A DNA stretch of 36,302 nucleotides from NCBI GenBank assembly GCA_047608145.1, contig JASGDC010000014.1, positions 1 through 36,302 of the forward strand. The letters are read 5' to 3'. The position numbers and the translations under genes are program-made. Below the pieces are notes generated by a model that saw only the letters and a list, made by a program, of their open reading frames with translations, ran no database searches and was not told the DNA's origin. Shown here piece by piece: positions 1 through 7,588 of this stretch. The stretch comes from JASGDC01 sp047608145. GTDB taxonomy: Bacteria > Actinomycetota > Actinomycetes > Actinomycetales > Micrococcaceae. Position 1 is the stretch's first letter; every line of letters begins with the position of its first letter.

Positions 1-316
1 TAGCTCATCCGCTTCAAAAGCTAACAACCATTCATAATCATTAAGACCAAATGCAGAGATAGTGTTTGCTAGCACATCACCGTAATCCTTTGCCGCCATA
101 CCATGCTCACGAAGCAACTTGCTACGCGCTCTTTTTTGGTAACTAGTAGCATTCTGGATCTCGTACAAATGGATAGAAAGATAGGTACTCTTTGGCTTCT
201 TCAAGAACTGGTAGATACTTGTTCATTTTCATGCCCCTTTTTTTTTGCGAATGTGGTGGTAAGAGTACAACCGTACGATTCTTAATTTCCTGAGGATACT
301 TCATTCCCTTAGTCAT
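1..316 (-). pseudogene. Degenerate HemQ (chlorite dismutase-like) gene fragment
   Basis: Read on the minus strand, residues matching the C-terminal half of HemQ can be seen: YLSFYPFVRDPE, then LLREHGMAAKDYGDVLANT, then NDYEWLLAFEADEL, running off the left edge. HemQ decarboxylates coproheme III to heme b in the Gram-positive heme pathway. The frame starts at an ATG at 316 with an AAGGAT site upstream, but its first 30 or so residues do not resemble HemQ, so the N-terminal domain is missing. A TAG at 143-145 interrupts the frame and a frameshift near 128-140 is needed to continue. A run of nine T lies at 238-246. The family call rests on recognising the YPFVR and EHG...FEADEL blocks. The gene is almost certainly non-functional unless the sequence has errors. 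Confidence 0.6.
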
Positions 317-395
317 AAAAACTTATCCTTCCACTTAACTACCATAAATGGTTTCAAACTGTGGATAAACTCAGGGCTATTCACGATGTATTGAT

Positions 396-439
396 ACATA
401 ACAATCTACAAAAGCAAATTAGTTCTACTGTTGTTATGT
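396..439. repeat. 9-bp inverted repeat upstream of the PTS promoter
   Basis: ACATAACAA at 396-404 and TTGTTATGT at 431-439 are perfect inverted arms separated by 26 bases. They lie about 45-85 bases upstream of the proposed -35 box of the PTS operon, a position that would suit an activator or repressor site. The 256 bases between the broken HemQ gene and the proposed -10 contain no ORF that I can support. Confidence 0.4.
410..428. repeat. Direct repeat, upstream copy (pair at 2794-2812)
   Basis: AAAAGCAAATTAGTTCTAC here recurs with one change at 2794-2812, so near-identical 19-mers flank the PTS operon. The reverse of its last 15 bases also occurs at 2755-2769 with one change. The role is unknown; it could be a regulator site or a footprint of a lost mobile element. 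Confidence 0.5.
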
Positions 440-482
440 CTACATAAGATAGGTAAAAGTTTAGAGAGTGCAGTAATTGTAT

Positions 483-513
483 TTGACTTTTACCATGGGG
501 GGGGGGGTATAGT
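483..513 (+). promoter_or_regulatory. PTS operon promoter with poly-G spacer
   Basis: TTGACT at 483-488 resembles a -35 box and TATAGT at 508-513 a -10 box. The 19-base spacer ends in eleven consecutive G (497-507). The usual spacer is 16-18 bases, so the present form should be weak and loss of one or two G should strengthen it. Slippage in a G run inside a promoter spacer is an established phase-variation mechanism in other bacteria, for example some Neisseria promoters. The start of transcription would fall near 520, about 70 bases before the first gene. Confidence 0.6.
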
Positions 514-530
514 TTTGTGTATAAGTGGTG

Positions 531-542
531 ATGTGGCCACAT
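531..542. promoter_or_regulatory. 12-bp palindrome, possible operator
   Basis: ATGTGGCCACAT is a perfect 12-bp palindrome located just downstream of the proposed -10 box of the PTS operon, in the untranslated leader. That is a typical place for a repressor to act. No regulator gene lies beside the operon, so its partner is unknown. Confidence 0.4.
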
Positions 543-591
543 AAACTAGTGTCTTCGAAAGAGGCAAATTACCAATGAAGGTGCGATAAAA

Positions 592-1044
592 ATGTTAACA
601 GAGTTGTTGACGGATAAAACTATTCAAATTACTGACAAGAAATTAGATTGGGAAGAAGCTATTGAACTTACTGCTCAACCTTTACTTAAAGAAAAGGCAA
701 TTGAAGATAAATACATAACCGCGATGATTGGCAAAGTTAAAGAATTTGGAGCTTTCATAAACGTAGGCGATAGGGTGGCATTGCCACACGCAAGACCTGA
801 AGATGGTGTCAATAAAGTAGGAATATCATTACTAAAAACCAATGAAACAGTTTACTTACTGGATAAGAAACACCATCCTATTAAGCTATTCATATGCTTG
901 GCGGCTACAGATAATAAAGCACATTTAGAAGCATTAGCTGATCTTACAAAACTCTTAATTAAAAAGGACAGTTTAAATGCATTACTTAAGGCAGAAACAA
1001 AACAAGAAATTTTAGATGTCATAAAAGAAGGAGAAAGTAAATGA
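592..1044 (+). CDS. ulaC: PTS EIIA component, ascorbate/mannitol type
   Basis: This is a 150-residue cytoplasmic phosphotransferase subunit that takes phosphate from HPr and passes it to EIIB. The phosphorylated histidine is expected at His66 in LPHARPEDGV, the hallmark of the fructose-mannitol EIIA fold, and the length fits a stand-alone domain. AAGG at 578-581 sits ten bases before the ATG. The gene is first in a tight three-gene unit: its TGA overlaps the ATG of the EIIB gene by four bases. The substrate is inferred from the EIIC partner, which belongs to the UlaA family. No ula breakdown enzymes are visible nearby, so ascorbate as opposed to another sugar or pentitol is not settled. Confidence 0.85.
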   Translation: MLTELLTDKTIQITDKKLDWEEAIELTAQPLLKEKAIEDKYITAMIGKVKEFGAFINVGDRVALPHARPEDGVNKVGISLLKTNETVYLLDKKHHPIKLFICLAATDNKAHLEALADLTKLLIKKDSLNALLKAETKQEILDVIKEGESK

Positions 1045-1340
1045 AAATTTATGCAGTTTGTCAAAGTGGTTTAGGCACCAGCTTCATGGTTGAGATGAAT
1101 GTTAAACAAATTTTAGAAAATGCAGGAGTTGATATGGATAACTTCCAGGTCGACCATGCTGATCTGGGAAGTATCAGTGCAGATATGGCTGATTACTTTT
1201 TCATTGAGCACACATTAGAAGGTTCACTAAGCAATATCCCTAAAGAAAAACTTGTGCCATTACAAGCAATAATCGATATTGATGAAACCAAACAGCAGGT
1301 TTATTCAATTCTTGATGAAAATAATATTGAGCATAATTAA
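1041..1340 (+). CDS. ulaB: PTS EIIB component, ascorbate type
   Basis: This 99-residue cytoplasmic subunit accepts phosphate from EIIA and transfers it to the incoming sugar. The phosphocysteine loop is at the N terminus: Cys7 in CQSGLGTSF, the CxxGxGTS form typical of the lactose/ascorbate EIIB fold. The length agrees with the family. The start overlaps the EIIA stop (ATGA), which implies translational coupling, and the EIIC gene follows after 11 bases. Confidence 0.88.
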   Translation: MKIYAVCQSGLGTSFMVEMNVKQILENAGVDMDNFQVDHADLGSISADMADYFFIEHTLEGSLSNIPKEKLVPLQAIIDIDETKQQVYSILDENNIEHN

Positions 1341-1351
1341 GGAGTGAAGTT

Positions 1352-2719
1352 ATGGAAGGTGTTTTAAACCTCTTCGTTTCAATTGTAGGGCAACCAGCAA
1401 TTTTAATTTCCTTAATTGCTTTGCTGGGATTAGTCTTACAAAAGAAAAAGTTTTCAGATGTAGTGCAAGGCACAGTTAAAACATTTGTTGGCTTTTTGGT
1501 GCTAATCGGTGGTGCTGGATTAATCAGTACTTCATTAGACCCATTTGCCAAAATGTTCCAACAAGCGTTACACACTCAAGGTGTGGTACCAAGTAATGAA
1601 GCTGTAGTTGCAATTGCATTACAACAGCTTGGCACACCAACAGCGTTAATCATGCTTGTCGGAATGATTACCAATATTATCTTGGCTAGATTCACTCGTT
1701 TTAAGTACATATTCTTAACGGGGCAAGCAATGCTTTATATGTCTGCATTTACTGCAGCGATTTTAGTTGGTGCAGGTTTGAAACCAAGTCCATTAATGAT
1801 CATTATTGGTGGTATTTTTGAAGGTACCTTGCTTACTGTTACTCCAGCTTTGACTCAGCCATTCATGCGTAAAATCACTGGCAATGACAGTGTAGCTATG
1901 GGCCATACGGGAAATATTGGTTATGCAATAAGTGGTTATATTGGAAAACTTGTTGGAGATAAAGAAAAATCTACTGAAGATTTAAATATTCCAAAGAGTT
2001 TTGGTTTCTTACGTGATTCGACGGTATCAATTATCTTGCTAATGGGTGTGGTATATATTGTTCTGGCTTTGATGGCAGGTCCTAAGTATGTAGAATCCCA
2101 ATTAAGTGATGGTACTAATGCTGTGGTTTACGCACTAGTTCAAGCAGGTACCTTTACCGCTGGTTTCGTAGTAGTACTTCAAGGCGTGCGTATGGTGTTG
2201 GCAGAAATAGTACCAGCGTTCCAGGGTATTGCTAAGAAGCTGGTACCAAATTCCAAACCAGCATTAGATGTGCCTATTGTTTTTCCATACGCACCTAATG
2301 CAATTTTGATTGGTTTCTTTGTAAGTTTCTTAGTGGGAACAATTTCGATGTTTGCAATGGTAGGGATGAAAACTACGGTTATTATCCCTGGTGTAGTAGG
2401 ACACTTCTTCTGTGGTGCTGCAGCAGGTGTATATGGTAACGCAACCGGTGGCAGGAAAGGTGCAATAGCAGGTGCTGCCTTCAATGGTTTATTGATTAGT
2501 TGGTTACCACTATTTATCCTGCCAGTACTTGGACAGCTTAAAGGTGCTTCATCTACATTTGCTGATACCGATTACTTGATTCCAGGATTGGCATTAGGAT
2601 ACTTAGGACAAGCTGGTGCAGGTATACTAATTGCTGGAATTATCAGCTTTGTTGTGATTGTAGTTCTGTCTAGTGTTATTTTGAATAACCGTGATAAGAA
2701 ACTTGAAAAGGTTAAGTAA
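1352..2719 (+). CDS. ulaA: PTS EIIC component, UlaA/SgaT family permease
   Basis: This 455-residue multi-span membrane protein forms the sugar channel of the phosphotransferase system. It is rich in hydrophobic helices over its whole length and has blocks that I associate with the UlaA family, including GGAGLISTSLDPF near residue 55, GMITNIILARFTRFKYIFL near 105 and GHTGNIGYA near 187. AAGGAG stands a few bases before the ATG. Length (E. coli UlaA is about 465 residues) and gene order A-B-C support an intact transporter. The family imports ascorbate; related members may take pentitols. The operon ends here, and an inverted repeat follows in the gap before rel. Confidence 0.88.
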   Translation: MEGVLNLFVSIVGQPAILISLIALLGLVLQKKKFSDVVQGTVKTFVGFLVLIGGAGLISTSLDPFAKMFQQALHTQGVVPSNEAVVAIALQQLGTPTALIMLVGMITNIILARFTRFKYIFLTGQAMLYMSAFTAAILVGAGLKPSPLMIIIGGIFEGTLLTVTPALTQPFMRKITGNDSVAMGHTGNIGYAISGYIGKLVGDKEKSTEDLNIPKSFGFLRDSTVSIILLMGVVYIVLALMAGPKYVESQLSDGTNAVVYALVQAGTFTAGFVVVLQGVRMVLAEIVPAFQGIAKKLVPNSKPALDVPIVFPYAPNAILIGFFVSFLVGTISMFAMVGMKTTVIIPGVVGHFFCGAAAGVYGNATGGRKGAIAGAAFNGLLISWLPLFILPVLGQLKGASSTFADTDYLIPGLALGYLGQAGAGILIAGIISFVVIVVLSSVILNNRDKKLEKVK

Positions 2720-2750
2720 AAGTAACTAATAATAGTTAATTTATTACCTT

Positions 2751-2816
2751 GAATGTAGAACTAATTAGCCAATATAGAAGGAATATGCACTCTAAAAGCA
2801 AATTAATTCTACATTC
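2751..2816. repeat. 19-bp imperfect inverted repeat after the PTS operon
   Basis: The arm at 2751-2769 and the arm at 2798-2816 are inverted and match at 17 of 19 positions, with a 28-base centre. They may form the transcription terminator of the PTS operon, although no clear T run follows. The right arm overlaps the second copy of the 19-mer seen at 410-428, so the same motif occurs three times around the operon. Confidence 0.45.
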
Positions 2817-2900
2817 GTGAAATGAATACGGGAGACGATATGCAATGAGGCTTACAGTGAGCTAAAATTGAATAATTGAGACTTACGGGAGGTATGTGCC

Positions 2901-5186
2901 ATGAGTACTGACGAACCAATTATCCGACCTACTGATACGGATAAGCCGAAAGGAACAGGGCTTCGGGCTGAAAAGTATACTGGACGTGAGATTAAAAATC
3001 CTCCTAAACTATTGAAACCTCTCATAGAGATATTGGCAAAACAGTCTCCGGATGAAGATTTAGCACCAATCATTCGAGCTTACAATGTCGCCGAAGAAAA
3101 TCATCGTGGTCAAGTGCGCAAATCAGGAGAGCCATATATCACGCACCCAGTAGCTGTGGCAGCAATTCTGGCTGAATTTGGTGCAGTAGGTCAAACATTG
3201 GTAGCGGCTTTGCTTCATGACACAGTTGAAGATACGGATTACATACTTGAGGAATGCACTGAGGATTTTGGTCCAACAGTGGCACATTTAGTTGATGGTG
3301 TTACTAAGCTAGATAAAGTCATGTATGGTGAAGCTGCAGCTGCAGAGACAGTCCGTAAGATGATTGTAGCTATGGCCAAAGATGTACGAGTTTTGTTTAT
3401 TAAACTTGCTGACCGAGTGCACAATGCCCGCACTTGGGAATTCATGCCTCGTGATCGTGCTGCAGTAAAATCTAAGGAAACATTAGAGATTTATGCACCG
3501 TTGGCACACCGTCTTGGCATTAATCAGGTTAAATGGGAGCTAGAAGAGCTTTCCTTTAAAGTACTTTATCCAAAGATTTATGAAGAGATTGTACGAATGG
3601 TGCAAGAGCGTGCACCAGAACGTGAAAAACTACTTAAAAAAGTAGAGAATATTATTCAAAAGGATTTGAAAACAGCCCATATTGACGCGGATATTTCAGC
3701 TCGTAATAAACACTATTATTCCATTTATCAGAAGATGATTGGTCGAGGTAAAGATTTTGATGAAATCTATGATCTAATGGGTGTCCGGGTATTAGTAGAT
3801 ACAATTCAAGACTGTTATGCAACTTTAGGTGCAATTCACGCACAATGGCGCCCAATTCATGGTCGTTTCAAAGACTACATTGCAATGCCAAAATTCAATA
3901 TGTATCAGTCATTGCACACCACAGTGGTAGGTCCAGAAGGTAAACCAGTTGAAATCCAAATTCGTACTCACGATATGCATAAACGTGCGGAATATGGAGT
4001 AGCAGCACACTGGAAGTATAAAGCTGATATGCGTGGTGAGCAAGATGACAGTGCTCCTACTGTTGATTCAAATGTGGATTGGGTAAAGTCTTTGGTTGAC
4101 TGGCAGGCAGAGACTGATGATCCACAGGAATTCTTGGACTCATTAAAGCATGAGATTAGTGGTACTGAAGTTTATGTTTATACTCCAGCTGGTGAAGTAA
4201 AAGCATTAGCTGCTAACTCCACTCCAGTGGATTTTGCCTATAGTGTCCATACCGATGTGGGACACCGTACAGTAGGTGCACGGGTTAATGGTCGAATGGT
4301 GCCACTATCTACAGTGTTACAAAATGGTGATACCGTGCAGGTCATCACTTCAAAAGCTCAAAATGCTGGACCAAATAAAAACTGGTTAGACTTCGTGCAA
4401 AGTGGTAGAGCTAAGAGCAAGATTAAGCAGTGGTTTACTAAAGAGCGCCGTGGTGAAGCTATTGAACATGGTAAGACTGTGCTTATTAATTATATGCGTA
4501 AACAAAATTTACCGTTCCATCGGTTGGTAACTTCAGAGACGTTAGCTGCGTTAGTAGATGAATCTAAATATTCTAGCTTAGATAATATTTGGGCTGCATT
4601 AGGCAATAATGAATTACAGCCATCTACAGTTTCAAATAAGATTCTTAGCTTTCACGGTGGAGAAGAGGGCGCTAGCGAAGATATTGCTGAAAATACCCTA
4701 CCCTTTAAGAAAAAGCCACCCAAAACAGATGCTAATACTGGTGTAGAAGTTAATGGCATGTCTGATGTGATGGTCAAACTAGCGCAGTGTTGCCGCCCAG
4801 TTCCGCCAGATAAACTAATCGGTTTCGTAACTCGCGGTCATGGTATTTCAGTTCATCGTAAAGATTGTAAGAATGTCAAAGCTCTTGAGCATGATAAAGA
4901 CCGAATGGTAGAAGTTCGTTGGACCAGTGATCCAGTAACCCACAATGTTTACTTGGCTGAGATTCAAGTAGAAGGTCTTGATCGTAGTGGTTTATTATCA
5001 GATGTTACAAAGACACTTTCTGAGCATCAGGTAAATATTATTTCAGCAACTGTCAAAACTGCTGATGACCGTTTTGCGACTTCAAGTTTTGTCTTTGAAA
5101 TTGGTGATCCGCATCATCTGTCTAATATCCTTAAAGCTGTACGTCAGATTGACGGGGTATTTGATGTGTATCGAAAAAATTCCTAG
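2901..5186 (+). CDS. rel: Bifunctional (p)ppGpp synthetase/hydrolase Rel
   Basis: This 761-residue Rel/SpoT homologue makes and degrades the stringent-response alarmone (p)ppGpp. The hydrolase domain is intact: His82, His106-Asp107 in LLHDTVEDTD, and KLADRVHN near 165. The synthetase domain follows (about 265-385) with RFKDYIAMPK, YQSLHTTVVG and VEIQIRT. The RxKD form of that loop is the one found in bifunctional Rel proteins. A TGS domain (about 430-490, EVYVYTPAGEV) and a C-terminal ACT domain (about 685-760) complete the full-length architecture, with a conserved CC pair in LAQCCRP. GGGAGG at 2887-2892 supports the ATG. The 3' end is overlapped by 56 bases by the convergent broken AbiEi-like gene. 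Confidence 0.97.
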   Translation: MSTDEPIIRPTDTDKPKGTGLRAEKYTGREIKNPPKLLKPLIEILAKQSPDEDLAPIIRAYNVAEENHRGQVRKSGEPYITHPVAVAAILAEFGAVGQTLVAALLHDTVEDTDYILEECTEDFGPTVAHLVDGVTKLDKVMYGEAAAAETVRKMIVAMAKDVRVLFIKLADRVHNARTWEFMPRDRAAVKSKETLEIYAPLAHRLGINQVKWELEELSFKVLYPKIYEEIVRMVQERAPEREKLLKKVENIIQKDLKTAHIDADISARNKHYYSIYQKMIGRGKDFDEIYDLMGVRVLVDTIQDCYATLGAIHAQWRPIHGRFKDYIAMPKFNMYQSLHTTVVGPEGKPVEIQIRTHDMHKRAEYGVAAHWKYKADMRGEQDDSAPTVDSNVDWVKSLVDWQAETDDPQEFLDSLKHEISGTEVYVYTPAGEVKALAANSTPVDFAYSVHTDVGHRTVGARVNGRMVPLSTVLQNGDTVQVITSKAQNAGPNKNWLDFVQSGRAKSKIKQWFTKERRGEAIEHGKTVLINYMRKQNLPFHRLVTSETLAALVDESKYSSLDNIWAALGNNELQPSTVSNKILSFHGGEEGASEDIAENTLPFKKKPPKTDANTGVEVNGMSDVMVKLAQCCRPVPPDKLIGFVTRGHGISVHRKDCKNVKALEHDKDRMVEVRWTSDPVTHNVYLAEIQVEGLDRSGLLSDVTKTLSEHQVNIISATVKTADDRFATSSFVFEIGDPHHLSNILKAVRQIDGVFDVYRKNS

Positions 5187-5795
5187 TGAACTCTGGTAGT
5201 TGATACTCTGGAAATTTATCACGTATCATTCGGATACGTCTTAGTCCTTGACGTGCTTTCGGATATTTTCGTCGCTGTGCTTCGATAAGTTTTTGTTCCA
5301 CTATATCAAAATTAGCAATACTTTTAAGCTGAAAAAGTTATTGGATTGTTTTTCAGTATATGAATAGAGGGCGATATCAAAGGTAGTACATTCAGGGCTA
5401 GTAATTTTCAGATTTGAAATATACCAAATATCTTTCCCAGTAATTTGCATTTCATGGATACGGACTCTGTTAAATCTAAAGTATTTTGAAAGCCGATGCT
5501 CTCCTGAAACACTAATAATATCAAGATGATAGGGAGTAGCGGTTAAACCATAAATCCATAGTGCAGTAGTCCAACCAAAGATACAGCGTGGTATCACATA
5601 TTCTGGTAAACCGGCAGCTGCAGCTTGAATCCTAGTATTAGGAGTATCAAGATAACCAGTTGTAATATACACGTTGCCAATGTAATGAGTAAGTAAGTTA
5701 TCTAAACACATTGCTTGTAACTCGTGAGGGGTAAAATCTCGACCTTCGATATAAATATCATCAGGAGCAATAAGTTGTTCAATAGCAGTATTCAT
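5131..5795 (-). pseudogene. Frameshifted AbiEi-like antitoxin gene
   Basis: The N-terminal 150 residues resemble the stand-alone AbiEi-type (DUF559-like) proteins common in actinobacteria, with YVIPRCIFGWTTALWIYGL, a basic RVRIHEMQI stretch and KITSPECTTFDIALYS. The frame from 5795 stops at 5301. Adding one base in the T run at 5322-5325 (an A run on the coding strand) opens a further 60 or so residues, EQKLIEAQRRKYPKARQGL..., down to a stop at 5131-5133. This basic tail is what the family should have, so I read the gene as frameshifted. Full AbiE systems pair this with an AbiEii nucleotidyltransferase toxin, and none is present. The family assignment is from memory and is moderate. Confidence 0.55.
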
Positions 5796-5822
5796 ACTAT
5801 TTAATATGCCTATTGAATATAG

Positions 5823-5853
5823 AAATAACCTCGAAAATTCGAGGTTATTTTTA
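5823..5853. terminator. Hairpin terminator between abiEi-like gene and DUF349 gene
   Basis: Thirteen-base arms AAATAACCTCGAA (5823-5835) and TTCGAGGTTATTT (5838-5850) pair perfectly. On the plus strand a T-rich tail follows; on the minus strand the tail is weaker (ATTTCTAT). Only minus-strand genes lie on both sides, so its likely job is to end transcription of the DUF349 gene, whose stop is 65 bases upstream on that strand. Confidence 0.65.
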
Positions 5854-5917
5854 TGACCTTGGATATATCATCCTTAAGTCTAATAAGTCTTTTACAAAAC
5901 TATAGTTAATTTTTGTA

Positions 5918-7156
5918 TTAATGCTTACTAAGCATATCTAGCCAACTTTGTTTTGCCTTAAGCTCATCTTCAAGTTCTTTTTTCTGCTTTTCATCTTTAG
6001 CATTAGCAATATCTTCTTCTAGTCTGTCAATTGTTGCAGTTAATTGCTTTATCATTGAAGAGCTACGAGCTGATTTCTCTGGGTCATTTTCTTCCCAGTA
6101 TTTATCTTCAGCATCTTTATGTGCTTTTTCAACTGCACGCATGCGACCTTCAATATCACGAGCTTCAGAACGCGGCACTGGTCCAATTTCTTCGAAGCGA
6201 GATACGATTTCTTTAAACTTTCTGCGTGATTCGCGAACATCATCAATAGGTAACAATGCTTCTGCTTCAACAAGGATAGCTTTCTTTGGCTCGACATTTT
6301 CTGCAAAACTAGAATCTAATTCATCCATAGCTTTCTGTTTGTTATCAAAGAAAGTTTGTTGTGCATCACGGAATTGCTTCCAAAGTTTCTCGTCTTCTTT
6401 ACGAGTGACACGAGGAGATGCTTTCCAATTGCTCATTAACTTCTTATAGTCACGAGTGGTCTGGTCCCAATCAGTAGAGTCACTAAGTTTGCGTGATTTT
6501 GCAATTAACTCCTGCTTAATTTTTTTAGCTTCGGCGTTACGTGCATTTTGCTTTGCATAGAATTCACGACGGTTTTTATCGAAAACTTGACGTGATTTCT
6601 TAATGCGTTGCCATAAAGCATCTTCTTGAGCTTTTGGAATACGTGGACCACGGCGTTGTGATGCTTTCCATTCTTCGAAAGCAGTATTGATTTTTTCAGT
6701 GCTTTGCTTCCACTGAGTTTTATTTTTATCTTGTCCAGTCACTTCTTCAATAGCTTGTACAATTTCTTCACGATGCGCGATTGCTTCCTCAATATTTCGT
6801 CGGCGTTGCTCCTGCTCTTCAGTCTTTAGACTTTCAAGCTGAGTCTCTAAATTAGCAACTCGTTTATTTAAAGATTCGATATCACCGAAAGCTTTTCCTT
6901 GTGCAATGTTTTCTTTAATTGCATTAATTGAACGAGTAATATCTTTGGCACTAGCACCATGCTGCACAATTCGTTGCTCGTTTAAAGTCAGGGAAGCAAC
7001 AATTGCATCGTATTTTTTAGTAAAATAGGCAAGAGCATTTTCAGGGGTGCTATTTGGTACCTGACCAAGTAACTTCGCATCGTCGTTGTTGCCAAGAAAA
7101 ACTCGACCCTCTGAATCTACATATCCTAATTCGTTAGTTAGTGTTTTTTCACTCAT
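5918..7156 (-). CDS. DUF349 repeat coiled-coil protein
   Basis: This 412-residue protein is highly charged and mostly alpha-helical. It contains several repeats of the DUF349 type, each with a W...(R/K)xxR pattern: WKQSTEKINTAFEEWKAS near 148, WDQTTRDYKKLMSNWKA near 229, and a third around 300-365 with RRKFKEIVSRFEEIGPVPR. The last 50 residues form a long Glu/Lys coiled coil. No signal peptide or membrane segment is visible, so it should be cytoplasmic. Actinobacterial members of this family are commonly found beside rel, as here; their role is not firmly established. The start ATG at 7156 is followed by the conserved-looking ELGYVDSEGRVFLG stretch. Upstream on the same strand lies the 3' fragment of the broken GntR gene, only 28 bases away. 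Confidence 0.85.
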   Translation of the reverse strand: MSEKTLTNELGYVDSEGRVFLGNNDDAKLLGQVPNSTPENALAYFTKKYDAIVASLTLNEQRIVQHGASAKDITRSINAIKENIAQGKAFGDIESLNKRVANLETQLESLKTEEQEQRRRNIEEAIAHREEIVQAIEEVTGQDKNKTQWKQSTEKINTAFEEWKASQRRGPRIPKAQEDALWQRIKKSRQVFDKNRREFYAKQNARNAEAKKIKQELIAKSRKLSDSTDWDQTTRDYKKLMSNWKASPRVTRKEDEKLWKQFRDAQQTFFDNKQKAMDELDSSFAENVEPKKAILVEAEALLPIDDVRESRRKFKEIVSRFEEIGPVPRSEARDIEGRMRAVEKAHKDAEDKYWEENDPEKSARSSSMIKQLTATIDRLEEDIANAKDEKQKKELEDELKAKQSWLDMLSKH

Positions 7157-7184
7157 AGGTATCTTTCATATATTTTTGTGTATT

Positions 7185-7321
7185 TTATATCAAGCTAATA
7201 AACATTATAACGCTAATTTGTTTATAACAATGTATAGTCAAAGCATTATTAATGCAAAAGATACCACTACCATGGACCTTGTAAATAATACTTCGAGCTT
7301 CAAGTGCCTCTAAAATTTTAA
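7185..7321 (-). pseudogene. 3' fragment of GntR-family regulator interrupted by transposon
   Basis: On the minus strand this piece reads ILEALEARSIIYKVHGSGIF and stops at 7185-7187. It is the recognition helix and wing of a GntR winged-helix domain. It continues exactly in frame from the 5' fragment at 10642-10778 when the transposon and one copy of the target duplication are removed. The joined protein would be only about 88 residues, so the effector-binding domain that GntR proteins carry was already missing or degraded. Confidence 0.75.
7314..7321. repeat. 8-bp target-site duplication, left copy
   Basis: AATTTTAA directly precedes the left inverted end of the transposon and is repeated exactly at 10642-10649 after the right end. 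Eight-base duplications are characteristic of IS1595-family insertion. Confidence 0.9.
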
Positions 7322-7345
7322 GGGGACTATATATTTAACTTCTAA
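7322..7345. repeat. Left terminal inverted repeat of the transposon
   Basis: It begins GGGGACTATATATTTAACTT and pairs with the reverse of 10618-10641, differing only at the fourth base. A related end, matching at 19 of 24 positions, appears at 36176-36199. Confidence 0.92.
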
Positions 7346-7379
7346 AACAGCCCAACCCCACTAAACAAGTGTTTAGAGC

Positions 7380-7484
7380 CTACTTTTTGTCGGCTTGTTC
7401 AAAAATCTTTTTCAAAAGGTCTTCGACTTTATCAAAATCTTTAATTTTGTCTAAGTCTTTTTGTTTTGGTGTTTTGTTTGTCAT
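7380..7484 (-). CDS. 34-residue lysine-rich small protein inside the transposon
   Basis: On the minus strand an ATG at 7484 follows AGGA with seven bases between, and opens a 34-residue frame that starts MTNKTPKQKDLDKIKDFDKV and ends at a TAG at 7380-7382. About a third of the residues are lysine and a quarter acidic, which suggests one amphipathic helix. It is divergent from the restriction operon and close to the left end of the element. It does not resemble any controller (C) protein I know, and is too short for a helix-turn-helix domain. A hairpin CTAAACA/TGTTTAG at 7361-7376 lies just after its stop. The good ribosome site is the main reason to believe in it. Confidence 0.5.
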   Translation of the reverse strand: MTNKTPKQKDLDKIKDFDKVEDLLKKIFEQADKK

Positions 7485-7545
7485 TGTTATTCCTGTTTTC
7501 TTTTGATCATACTCTTTTGCTCTGAAAATGTTTGTCCGATAAATA

Positions 7546-7551
7546 TATAAT
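7546..7551 (+). promoter_or_regulatory. -10 box of the restriction-modification leader
   Basis: A perfect TATAAT lies 38 bases before the leader ATG at 7589, giving a predicted start near 7558 and a leader of about 30 bases. No good -35 box is seen at the right distance; CTGAAA at 7522-7527 is the best and is weak. The promoter might need an activator. Confidence 0.5.
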
Positions 7552-7588
7552 GGTACTTATAAAGGAAAAAATAAAGGACTTTTCAATA

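Noticed and set aside
103..285. 60-residue ORF on the plus strand
   Set aside because: It lies opposite the HemQ remnant, has no ribosome site and no recognisable sequence; its open frame is a shadow.
7086..7313. 75-residue plus-strand ORF before the transposon
   Set aside because: It is antisense to the DUF349 start and the GntR fragment, both of which have family resemblance on the minus strand.
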